Of a stretch of 64,000 nucleotides of DNA, positions 50,327-61,323 are shown in pieces. The translations under genes and the position numbers were made by a program. The notes under the pieces were generated by a model. It did no database searches. It saw only the letters and a program-made list of their open reading frames with translations, and was not told the origin of the DNA. The stretch covers positions 76,918,742 through 76,982,741 of the forward strand of contig NC_044007.1 in the NCBI RefSeq assembly GCF_900496995.4, in the 5' to 3' direction. The stretch comes from Aquila chrysaetos chrysaetos (lineage: Eukaryota; Chordata; Aves; Accipitriformes; Accipitridae). Every line of letters starts with the position of its first letter. The first letter of the stretch is position 1.

Positions 50327-53300
50327 GAGATTACATATTCAAGGCTCTTTAAGATCCTCCAACTGAAATAGACTATAGAGACTTTTGAATCTATTGTTTT
50401 TATAACTGCTGTCATAATACAGGTCTGTCAGCTTTATGGTTTATACATGCTATGACTCAGAAACTATAACTCAGCAATTCTCATGTATTTTGATTCCTAT
50501 TTCAGGGACTTATTCATCAGGGAATTGATCTCATTGGCTAACTTTGAAAGTTTAAATAAGAGCCTCCGCTTGTAAATTGTATTCTTGGAACCTATGGAAG
50601 TTTAAAATATTCAAACAAATCATTGTCCTCAAATCTTATTATTATGCAACAAGTAAAAGAATGGGATCTTCCAAAAAAAAAAAAAAAAAAAAGTACTTAG
50701 ATCCCTGAAATGCATGGTTTGACACAATTTAAGTAACCACATTGTCTATAGAAGTCCTGAAATCTGCTGTTTAGCTGACCTCTAACTCTGGAGACACCCA
50801 CCTCCCCTCCTTTCCCTTACTTCTCATTTGCAATTTTGCAAAGTGCCCACACTTGACTTTGCTGTGTATGCAGGAGCACAACAAATATCTTCTCTTATCT
50901 GTCTTGCAACACACCTTTTACAGTATCCAACAACTACGTCTGCTTTCATCAAAGCTCCTAAGGCTCTTGATCCATGGGGTGTACTTAGCACACTCCTCAT
51001 GCAAGCCGTAGGACTGGCTTTAAAAAAAAAAAATTAGCAATGGCTAATATATTCACAATATACTTTTTATAAAGATGAATAAAATGTGATGAATTGTCAC
51101 AAAAATTAAAGATACACAAGCGTGAAGACATAGTTTAATTCCCACGTTACTTAATTTTTATTTCTGCTGACAACTTTTCATCCTCTCTGTAGTTTCAGCT
51201 CCACTTTATCTCTTGTTAGCTCTCTGTTGCTATTTGCTGTAGTACAATATTCTATTTCTCCAATAATATTTTCCTCTCATTTGGCATTGGTGTTAGATTT
51301 AGTAAATAACTAACTAACTTTGATATCTTTTTGATAAAGACAGGAAGAAAGCTATTGATCAGCATAAACATCAGCAGCCATATTATTAAATACAGTATTC
51401 TATATTTACAATATTAATAATTTTACTATATTAATAAGTACATAAATCTCCTTTCAGAGCTATGTGAACTGCTTCTAAAATGAAAACATTTGCTTCATTG
51501 TGATGAAACACTATTTGCAGCAGACTGAAAGTTCTTGTCATTAAATGAACTTCTGTTTTCACACATAGCCTGACAAATTCCAGTACTCATACCACTTGCT
51601 TTGGAGTAATCCATAAAATATTCAAAGAATACAATGATATAAGTTTTAACTGGATTATTCTTTATCAGGTGCAGTTAAAGGAAGACACACACAGATCAGC
51701 ATGACTGACTCTTACCTTGAGGTAGCAAAGGAGGGAGGAAAAGCACATCGGAACAGAATTTCTTACTCAATCCCTTTGACTTCTCAGTTTATCATTAATA
51801 AGCATCTATGGTTGACCTTGGCCTTCACAAGGAAGTAGGCCCCAAACTGAAATGGCAGCATAAAACAATAGCATTTTAGGATCATTGTCGTTAGGAGGTG
51901 TTTTAAGGTGAAAAAAAATTTAAGTTGGTAATGCTGACAAGTAACAGATTATTGCACGGATGTGGGTGAATGCCAGAGACTGAACTTTTGAAGTCTACTG
52001 CTTGCTAGCTTCTGCCAGTATGGGTTGATTGCAAACATTCATAGCACCTGGATGAAACAGAAGTAGCATGACCCCAGTCTGCCAGTTGACAAGAATTGCC
52101 AGTCGGGAGGCTGATCACATATTGTGCTTCCGCACAGGGACTGTTTAGATTGGGAAACCAGGGGCTTGGGTTCTGGAAAGAAGAGCAGATGTGAAAAATA
52201 AGGGTTCTCAAAAAGAGGAAGTAGTCTTGGAAGGATGCAGTTGTAGACCCTGCCTGCAGGAGAGACCCCAGAAGAGGAGGAAGATCCTGGAGGTCAGGCT
52301 GTTGGGTGGAAATGAATGCCAATGAGTACCCAGGGACCTTGGCCACTAACACCCAGGACTGATGACTGTGAGCAGCAGCACAGCATCAACTGGCATGACT
52401 TTCTGCCCGACCTTCATGGAGTGACCTCTCCGTGGGGAAGGAAACTCAAGACCTGGGAATATAGCCTAGGGGGGAGCGAGGGAATGAGTGTGTGGGATGA
52501 TCAAGCAGGGTAAAAGATCTAATCCTGCCGGTTCTTAAACACACACCAGCATCTAGATCCACTACGGGTTGTAATTTGCTCTGTTTCATCTGCAACAGAA
52601 GAAAAATAATTTCTAGAATATATTTCTGGAAATGGCTTTTTATTATCCCAAGATGGCATCATTTTTTTGGTTTAGGGAGCAAAAAAATCAATTGCAGACA
52701 TAACTTTTTAGAAAATTTGATGCTTCAAGAATGACCCTCTCCTTCCTCTCTCCTAAATGGCAAATTAGTTAAATTAACAGGAAAAGACCTTGGAATAGAA
52801 GTACAGGAGGTCTAAAAACAAACCTGCAGTGAACTACTTCTTTTAAATTGTTGTTACACTTTTTTTACTTAATGGGAAATTGTTTTGGCTGGATGTGCTT
52901 CAGTTTCTTTGTGGAATAAAACTGATTGCTCAGCAGAAAAAAATCAAGTATTGCACCATTGAGGCACTTGGTTGGTAGCAACAAAAATTTGCATTGCTTT
53001 TGGAGCAACCCCAAGAGGCCCCACAACACAGAACAGGACTCTGAGCAGGGTATATACCACCTGCATGTAGCCATCTAACTTACGGCTCCAAATAACCTCT
53101 GAGACACCTCATCTCTCCATTTACTGTATAGGTAATTAATTACACCAGAGTTAGATACCTGATATAACCTGACATGGATAGCTTCGATATCTCTGTGCTT
53201 CCTTCTTGCCCCTTAGAAAGAGGAAGACACAGCTCACCTTTCCTCACAGGCTTATCCTTACTCCTGTACACTGTGACCGAAGTCCCAACCCCAGATAGTC

Positions 53301-54815
53301 CAGCAGAACAGGGAAGGGAGCGTCTCTTTTCCAGTCTGAATCCCATGCACAGATGCCAGTTCAAGAAATAACCCCATCCACAGGAAGAGTACATTAAAGG
53401 ATTTGTTTAGCCATCTTGGCCCATCTGCGCTGATTTTGGGGCTTGGGACACCAGCAGCATGCCCCATATAAAATATTTTGGCTATAGAAATATACCAAGT
53501 GGATACACTTTGTAACTTTTTTCCTCCTAATGCATGCAGGGTATAAAGTTATGATCTGTAACTGTAACTGCTATATGACCAAAACCAGCAAAATGACATA
53601 AGGAAAGAAATCACATTTTTCCTCAGCAATTATCTCTCAAAACAGGAGATAACATGCTCTGATTTACTTTGTGAGGATACACGATCTTGACAGTCAAGGT
53701 TTATAGAAGATAATTCCTGATGCTGTTGAAATCATGTGAATTCTTTCACAGATTAAGTACAAAAACAATGGTTCCTTTGTTAAATTATTTTGATCAACAT
53801 TTTTGTTCAATTAATTCCCTGTGCCTTGCAAACATAAGAAGGCAATTGTTACATGTAAGAGTCGAGGTTTCAGAAGCAAAAATTGCACTTAGAGTATAGA
53901 GAACAGAGTAGGTTCAGTACTTCATGGAAATTTCACTAGGATAAAAGTATCATAAGAAAACCCTAGGTGACCTTTTGCAGCTCGCTGAATCTTCTCTCAA
54001 CACATCGTTTTGGCCAATTCAGGGCTGGCTGAGGACCTGGCCATTTGCTGGTGATGTTGCTGAACCCCTTCCAGCAGGAACAACACAAGCAAGAAAACTA
54101 GCCAGTGCTCACACAGAGCCTGGTGATCTCTGAAGTGATTGCGTGGGATAGAAAGGGGCTGGAATAGTCTAAGCTTCTCCCCAAGTCCTGTTTTAAGCAG
54201 CATAGCAATAAAACATTAGAAAAAGGGGAAAAAAAAAAGATTAAAAGGTACTTACATTTAGCATGCAGTCATATCTGAGACCACCTGTTCCCTGCTGTAC
54301 TACTGCAATATTCCCATTCAAACAGTGTGATTTGGTTTAACACAGCCAATGCGTACCACTTCCAGGTAAGTCTGCTTGATCTTTTTTCTAAATTAGCAAG
54401 GATAAGCTCATAGGACAGAAAGAAAAAAATCAGTGTGTTCAACCTTCAGTGTAAGACAGAAAATATTTTTCACTGATGACAGAATTCCAGCTAAGCTCCC
54501 ATGTTCTTGCTTAGGTTTTCTTTAGAAGCAAAAGAAACTATCAAAATATTTATTTAAAAAACCCCACAACATTTTAGTGCTTTTAATAGATATTCACTTG
54601 TCCTTGAAATAAAGTAGTAATTCCTGTCACTCTTTTATCTTAAGCTCTTTCAGCTTTTAGTATGTAAATTCAGTCATAGACTTGGAACATAAATTTCTGC
54701 GTGTATAGAAGCTCTTTTTATAAAATGCAGATAAGTAACACAATATTGTTGCAGCTGTATGCCTACGCTTGCTTAAAAAAAAAAAATCTCTAAACTGCTT
54801 TAGCATTCACCAGAC

Positions 54816-54847
54816 AACTCATATATTAATGTAAATATATATGAGTT
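54816..54847. repeat. Perfect 11-bp inverted repeat, 10-nt loop
   Basis: AACTCATATAT (54816-54826) and ATATATGAGTT (54837-54847) are exact reverse complements in an AT-rich stretch. Confidence 0.5.
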
Positions 54848-55257
54848 TGCATATATACTTTAAAAAAAGATTACTTATAATGCTGGTACTGAAATAGACA
54901 TAGAAAAATTGTATTAGACTGATGAGACTCTAAACTGAGGGTCTTAACTGTGGTTTTCATTTCGCATTAGAGATAGAAAAATTAATTTTCTAAAAATTGC
55001 AGGCATATTTTATAACACATATGAATAAATTACCTCTGTAGCATTGCCTACCAAGAATGAGTAGTTTTATATAAAAACAAAACAAAATCCTCCCCTCCAT
55101 TTTGATAAGCCTAAGCAACAAGAAAAGCATTTATGTAGCTGCACTGATCTTGAACACAGCTCGCCTAGGCTGAGGTTTTAATAAATTTGAATTCCATAAC
55201 ACAATGGTTAACTTTTGGTAAAAACAAATGAAAAATAATTGGAATGGCATCACTTAC

Positions 55258-55460
55258 CAAAAGCTTGGTGAGTAAGTCATGCCTACTTCTGCTCTGGCCT
55301 TTGGAGAAATGGCCAGTCTCAGGAAACAACAGAGGTGGGACATAGATCACACGTTTTTTAGGCTTTCTGAAGCAATCCAGGAAAAGTTTCATGTCACTGG
55401 ACATTATCATTGGTTTAAGTTGTAAATGGGAAAGTAAATTGATGGTGATTGAAAACTTCC
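55258..55460 (-). CDS. Candidate internal coding exon, unassigned
   Basis: This is the best exon-like block in the window (203 bp, minus strand). The acceptor is a long pyrimidine tract, CTCTTTTTTCTTGTCCTGTAG, directly before 55460. The donor is CTTTTG followed by GTAAGTG, with the intron starting at 55257. Between them one frame is open for two bases plus 67 codons, so the exon would start after the first base of a codon and end on a codon boundary. The peptide begins KFSITINLLSHLQLKP and includes a basic KPKKRVIYVPP stretch, then FPETGHFSKGQSRSRH. I recognise no family. No consistent partner exon of matching phase was established in the window. A chance open frame between chance splice sites remains a real possibility. 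Type is CDS only because no better category exists. Confidence 0.25.
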
Positions 55461-55750
55461 CTACAGGACAAGAAAAAAGAGGACAGCTATTAAGCAAAGA
55501 GCTTAGGGATTTCGAAGAGATCATGAAGAATGGGCATCAGAGTGAGAGGACCTCAGGATTTGCTCCTCTAGAACAGCATTACCAATGCTTCCTCATCGTG
55601 CTATGTTAGAAATGCATAATACATGACTCTCTTACTCCTAACATTGGACTTACTATGTAGCCAGGCAGGCCTATCAATTATTTTTGGAAATGAGTCATGA
55701 GGAATGTATTCTTCATTTTTATATGTCTATCAAGGCAGAGGTTACTTGCT

Positions 55751-55767
55751 AAAAAAAAAAAAAAAAA
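55751..55767 (+). repeat. A17 tract
   Basis: A run of 17 A is followed by CCAACCAAAAAC. No LINE or SINE body is recognised upstream, so it is a simple homopolymer. Confidence 0.8.
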
Positions 55768-55898
55768 CCAACCAAAAACAAAACAATGCTCCTTTGCACT
55801 GGAATGCAATAACTGTAAGGTGTGCAGCTCTGAGTCAAATCAAAGTGCAGGTCAAGCAATGAATTTTTCAGTAAAAATCCCCATCCACAGCACTAGGG

Positions 55899-55901
<3 letters not shown>

Positions 55902-55934
<33 letters not shown>

Positions 55935-55955
55935 CGCGCAAAAAAAAAAAAAAAA
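55902..55955 (+). repeat. G33-CGCGC-A16 compound homopolymer
   Basis: G33 at 55902-55934 is followed by CGCGC and then A16 at 55940-55955. Glycine- and lysine-rich frames across it are artefacts. Length is subject to sequencing error. Confidence 0.9.
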
Positions 55956-58066
55956 GTCAATTCTTGACTATAGCCCCAGGTTCTACTGAGTAACACACGC
56001 TCGGTACTGTAACATGAGACATTATTATTCCAAAATGTGGCTATTGCTTTCACAGGTTGAAGATCCCCTGAGAGGAAAAGCAAAATAGGGGCCAAAAAGG
56101 GCAGAGAGGTAGAAAAACGAAAAAAAGATACATCATGCTTTTAGAATTTCAATACTGTCAATAGCAGGCTTCTGACTGATGTAAATTTACAAAATTCTGC
56201 TGGTGATGCTATGCCTGACATCAACTGAGGCTCGAAGGTTTGAAAAGGAGAGACTTTTTCCTTATTGTCACATGCTGAAGTAGTATTTCCACTGTGTCTA
56301 TCGCTCTTGTGACACTATCATGTCTGTGTCCTGATGCTGCAGCATAAAAATTGAATGCCTTTTTAACTACAAAATTAATAGGACTTTCATCTCACATAGT
56401 ACATCCTCATTAATACTAAATAGGTTAATTAGGATAAAAATATTACCATAAATAGTATAGGGATTAATAATTTAACACCTACAAAAGTATTGCCACTTTC
56501 ATAAAATCTTACATACAAAACTCACTTAATCACCATTTGGATTGCCCAGGAAACTCTATGCACAGTAGCCCAGGGTTTGCACTGCCCTTGTTTCGCACAT
56601 TTAAAGCTGCTGTTATGCTAATTTAAGCCCTATGAACATGCCCAGATCTTCTTGGCACAGCCCTCCACCTGGTGACAAGCATTAGGTAGTTCCCAGTTTA
56701 GGAACTGACTCTATAGTTTCCTTAAGTAAATGTTATTGCTCCAAGTTAGAATACAGGATTCAATCCTGAATCTAGTCCCAAGTCTAACGTACGAGTGACT
56801 TTAGGCACAAGAAAAGACTTTTCCACGTGAATGTCAGATATTCTCTGACAGTGATATTTTGCTGCTTCTTGGGCAAGACCTAAGAGAAATGGTTTCAGTT
56901 ATTGGTATGGATGCCTGGGTGAAGTTGCCCATCAACTTATTCCTCATTTTGTCATTGCCTGTGGAAAACTAATGGTGATGGATCCTTTTTCCAGACATCC
57001 TCTGTGTTCTCTATTTAGAACATAAACTGAAAGCTGAGAAGGTAATGGGGAAGGATCTAGGCATGCCCTGTTCTCATACTCTTCCTTAAGCATCCTCTGT
57101 TGTCTGCTACCATAGGGTACATCGTTCAGTCTATCTATGGACTACCTAGTACAGAGCTGCATGGCTGAAAAACATAAAATAAATATTGCCCTTACATGCA
57201 AAGAAAGAACTGAAGAACAAAAAGGATTTGGAAAATGAGGATCTGGGACCTCGCGCCACCTGGAATAAAAGGAAAACAAACCCGAATGAAATCAGAAACA
57301 AATTTGCTTCCCAATCATATACATGATGTAGATCTATTAGTTATAACAACATCGTTTTCCAGAAGTACATTCACACAAAACCAGCAGTACTGGAGCTTGA
57401 GATAACACATGCACAAAATCCATTAGCAATTTGTGAGCGCTAAACCATGCTGACAGACTAATTTCTCTCAACAACAGTTCTGGTCTGTTGTACAGCATTT
57501 CACGAAGCGGCACTGGCAGGCTTGGCACAACCTGCAATGAGCACTTCCAGAAATGTCAGTAAATAACACCGTTTTTTCTACTGCTGATGACAGAAGTGGC
57601 CATAGAGCCCAGGTAGGAATAGGTCCCACGTGCATTAGGGAGGTATATGCTGACTTTAAGAAGGCATACCATTTAACGTGCCAAAGGGCAAGGGATGTGA
57701 TGACTAACATCTACCTATATGCACCCAGTCACTACCTCTCTCTTTGCTTCTCTCTGGAGGGAATAACACTATCCACGTGGTGGCTCTACCCTCACTGCAG
57801 GGAAGAAGGTGCAGGCGTCCTCCTCATCCTGTAGCCCTGCCAGCAGTGCTGCCCTACCTGCTCCACAGCCTGCTGGAGGAGGGAACAAAAGCTAGGCTGT
57901 GGGGTCAATTAGTCAAAAAACTAATAATTTTCATGCTTTTGACAGAAACTCAACACAATTTTCTGAAGAAAAATAACATGCGCTCTAGCCAGGTGAAATA
58001 TACTGGTAGTATCTCTGTAGGTATACGTTACAGAAATAGGACACATTTCCTGTAGGCATCTAACAA

Positions 58067-58084
58067 GCAGTTCAGCTGAACTGC
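58067..58084. repeat. 18-bp perfect palindrome
   Basis: GCAGTTCAGCTGAACTGC equals its own reverse complement. It has an E-box-like CAGCTG at its centre, flanked by a TTCA..TGAA dyad. Confidence 0.7.
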
Positions 58085-59112
58085 ACTAGTTCATGGCAGT
58101 TCATGTTACTGAGTCTGAATGAAGATCCTCAGATCTCAACACGAGGGAAATTCTGACATAGTGGCCAACAGTTTCAAAATTAAGGACTTTGTGTGCCTCG
58201 CTATCAGGGCGATAAGTGATAAGAGATTTTGATTTTACAATGTGCTGAGCATGTCTGAAAATCAAGCTCCTTCATGGTACTTCAAGATGGGTGGTAAGAA
58301 TCAGAGGACCCTAAAGTCAACATAACCAGAAATCATGTCAAAATTTCACCTTTTTAACCTAGCTCTTACCTAATTTATACAACTACCACCAGCAATACAC
58401 TCACCGAGGTGCAAGAAAAAGGAATTTAAAATACAACAGTATAGTCTTCCTGCTTTGCCCTATTAGCGTCCTAAAGTAATACTAATTTTTTACTGTTCTC
58501 ATACAAAAATCCAAAGGCTTTCTGTTACAAAGAGAACTGGCTTTTCAAATTACAATTATACTCCAATTAATATGAAATTATTATGTTGTGATAAAATATG
58601 TGATATGCAATGTGTAAGAAAATAAAAGAGGATTATTTAAAGGATAATAACAATAACACAGACAATACGTCACAGTATTTGGCATTATTCTAAAACTGGT
58701 TTTTAGCTATTTTTTCAATGGTTAAAGTAAATCTTCAGAGACAGAAAACCAGAATGTAACTGCACTTACACTGTTCTCATTTGTGCAGGCACATTAATTC
58801 ATTATTGCAGAGTTGTTGGTCACCAATGAGTTTGGAGCACTACCTATTTGCTTGCAATAAAGGAGTTTTGGAACACTTTGTTTAAGCATCCTATATACAC
58901 AAATAATTACTCAAATGTTATGAAAAGATACAAGTCCTAGATATAGAGTCTAAGAAAGGAAAGCGATGTTTTAAAGGTAAAAAACTTCTGAACTTTTCTG
59001 TAACCTTGATATCACTGTAGCAAAATCTCCAATGAAATATACAGCTACAGTGCAAGACAAATAGTAGAATAAAGATCTCATCTTTCATCTTCAGGCGCAT
59101 GACAGAAAACAT

Positions 59113-59216
59113 AAAAAAAAAAAAAAAAAAAAAGTGCTCACCTGCATTGTAAGGGCATATCCAAGTCCTTAATAGTATTTCTGTCAAACCTTTGACTTTT
59201 TTTTTTTTTTTTTTTT
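59113..59216. repeat. A21 and T20 tracts in inverted arrangement
   Basis: A21 (59113-59133) and T20 (59197-59216) are separated by 63 bp. A transcript in either direction could fold into a 20-bp A:U stem. Confidence 0.8.
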
Positions 59217-59773
59217 CCCAAAATCTCAATTGTAGCTATATTTTGTGCAGCTGGGGTCCAAAGCAGGAACAGAAGATAGAGTCTGGGGGCAGATACATAA
59301 GGTGTTCCCTCTATCACATGCAACACAGGATTTGGAAGCAAATGTTTCTAACAACGCAAATAGAAAAAGGGCTATATTAAAAGAAAAAGCTGAGTTATGT
59401 TGCGTTTCTAATTTTGAATATTTTTCAGAAAAAAGTTCCCACGACTGTCAAATTGCCTGTTTTGAATGTTAATAAAATGAACATGGAAGGTCAAAAAGAT
59501 CTGTCATTCAGTGTTTTTTGTTCTTTTACTTTGTTAGAGACCTATAAGGAAATTAAGTCTTCACAAAATGTCCTGAATAGTTTTTAAACTTAATTGTGTA
59601 TACACGTCATTATTTATTTTTCTTTCAGCTTTGATTTGAATTCTGTTTTCTTAGTTTCTTTTGCTTCTCTTTCCCTCTCTTCTGAGTAAGACTTTACTTT
59701 TATATCTCAAACATTCATCCAGGATAGGAAAACAGCTTCTCAAGTTTACTCTATTTGTTACTGAAAATATCTG

Positions 59774-59811
59774 TCCCACCTTTTATTTCAGGGTGCACAG
59801 AAAAGGTGGGA
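59774..59811. repeat. Perfect 11-bp inverted repeat, 16-nt loop
   Basis: TCCCACCTTTT (59774-59784) is the exact reverse complement of AAAAGGTGGGA (59801-59811). The loop includes GTGCAC. No known family is recognised. Confidence 0.55.
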
Positions 59812-60225
59812 AATAAACCTGCATAAAAGAGACATTTCTCCCCATTATTTTCTTACTAAATCCTAAACCAACATAGTGTAAGAAGAGTATCTGTGCTTAG
59901 ACAAGAATCTTTTAGACATTTTCTCACCATTTCATAACTTATTGCCAACACCTGTGACAAAAATGCTACTGCATACATGGCAGAGCAGATAAGCTGCAAT
60001 TCCACTCTAGCAATTCAAGGATATCTATTTCTACTATCAAGAATGCAGATAACATTTTGAAGCCCTCAGAAATCAGAGTATAACAATGGAAGTAGCAGGC
60101 ATGAGTCCAGAACACAGGTTTTGCAGCACAGTGTCAACAAAAACAGATCATGACCATAAACATACATCATGTCTACCTGTGTACTTTCTGAAGTAGGTGT
60201 CGAAAGGGGATTCTCTGCAATGGAC

Positions 60226-61318
60226 TGTACTGGGTTTGCATGACAAGGTTTTCGTAACAGAGGGACTACAGCGGTGGCTTCTGTGAGAAGCTGCTAGAAG
60301 TTTACCCCATATCTGACAGAGCCAACGCCAGCCGGCTCTGGGGCAGACCTGCCACTGGCCAAGGCCAAGCCCATCAGCAAGTGATAGCACCTCTGGAATA
60401 ACGTATTTAAGAAGAGGAAAAAAAGTTGCTGTGCAACAGCAGCTGGAAGAAAGGAGTGACAATATGTGAGAGAAACAGCCCTGCAGACCCCCAGGTCAGT
60501 GAAGAAGGAGGGGAGGAGGTACTCCAGGCATCGGAGCAGAGATTCCCCTGCAGCCCATGGGGAAGTCCATGGTGAGGCAGGCTGTCCCCCTGCAGCTCGC
60601 GAAGGTCCACGGAGGAGCAGATCGCCACCTGCAGCCCAGGGAGGACGCCACACTGGAGCAGGGGGATGCCTGAAGGAAGCTGTGACCCCATGGGAAGCCC
60701 GCGCTGGAGCAGGCTCCAAGCAGGACCTGTGGCCCCGTAGAGAGAGGAGCCCACGCTGGAGCAGATTTGCTGGCAGGACTTGTGACCCCACGGGGGACCC
60801 ATGCTGGAGCGGTCTGTGCTTGAAGGACTGCAGCCTGGGGAAGGACCCACTTTGGAGAAGTTCATGGAGGACTGTCTTCCATGGGAGGGACCCCATGGTG
60901 GAGCAGGGGACAAGTGAGGAGTCTTCCCCCTGAGGAGGAAGGAGCGGCAGAGACAACGTGTGATGAACTGACCACAACCCCCATTCCCCGTCTCCCTTGC
61001 GCCACTTGCGGGGAGGAGGTAGAGAGAACTGGGAGTGAAGCTGTGCCCAGGAAGAAGTGAGGGGTGGGGGGAAGGTGTTTTAAGATTTGGTTTTATTTCT
61101 CATTACCCTACTCTGGTTTGACTGGTAATAAATGAAACTAATTTCCCCAAGTCCAGCCTGTTTTGCCCGTGACAATAATTGGTGAATGATCTCTCCCCTG
61201 TCCTTATCTCGACCCACAAGCCTTTTGTTACGTTTTCTCTCCCCTGCCCAGCTGAGGAGGTGAGTGATAGAGCAGCTTTGGTGGGCACCTGGTGTCCAGC
61301 CAGGGTCAACCCACCACA
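60226..61318 (+). mobile_element. Solo LTR, GC-rich ERVL-type family, copy 2 (1093 bp)
   Basis: The element starts TGTACTGGGTTTGC and ends GTCAACCCACCACA, with a perfect 5-bp target duplication TGGAC at 60221-60225 and 61319-61323. Visible signals are a TATA-like TATTTAA at 60404-60410 and a polyadenylation AATAAA at 61127-61132, followed by a T-rich stretch. Between them lies a degenerate repeat array of about nine units of 40-52 bp (60531-60906), each ending in a GGAGCAG-like word. If transcription starts near 60430, the array would sit within R. It is homologous to the 873-bp LTR at 8160-9032, which retains fewer units. Long open frames on both strands (about 155 and 227 codons) come from this stop-poor array. 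There is no primer-binding site or internal region. The ERVL-type call comes from the 5-bp duplication and recalled family features. Confidence 0.92.
60531..60906 (+). repeat. Degenerate ~45-bp tandem array inside the LTR
   Basis: Nine GGAGCAG-like words end at 60539, 60580, 60620, 60661, 60712, 60764, 60812, 60860 and 60906. The spacings are 41, 40, 41, 51, 52, 48, 48 and 46 bp. Between them CCC(A/G)(C/T)GG and GACTTGTGACCCC-like words recur. The array is internal to the solo LTR and probably varies in copy number among family members. Confidence 0.75.
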
Positions 61319-61323
61319 TGGAC

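Larger units (their letters stand above)
47624..55257. other. AT-rich unique DNA, no gene seen
   Basis: No gene or transposon is recognised. There are a (TTTG)n run at 50297-50326, an A20 tract at 50673-50692 and an AT-rich hairpin at 54816-54847. A GC-richer block at about 52000-52520 carries a 115-codon minus frame without recognisable motifs. Confidence 0.5.
55956..60220. other. AT-rich unique DNA, no gene seen
   Basis: No gene or transposon is recognised. It includes an 18-bp palindrome (58067-58084), inverted A/T homopolymers (59113-59216) and an 11-bp hairpin (59774-59811). A GC-richer stretch at about 57450-57900 carries frames on both strands without recognisable domains. Confidence 0.5.

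Noticed and set aside
55697-56095. Frames with polyglycine, polylysine or polyproline
   Set aside because: They are translations of the G33 and A16 tracts.
56781-56830. Possible MIR-like SINE core (GAGTGACTTTAGGCAC)
   Set aside because: The match is too short and diverged to support a call by eye.
60294-60977. Open frames of 227, 168 and 155 codons
   Set aside because: They lie within the second GC-rich LTR and are explained by its internal array.
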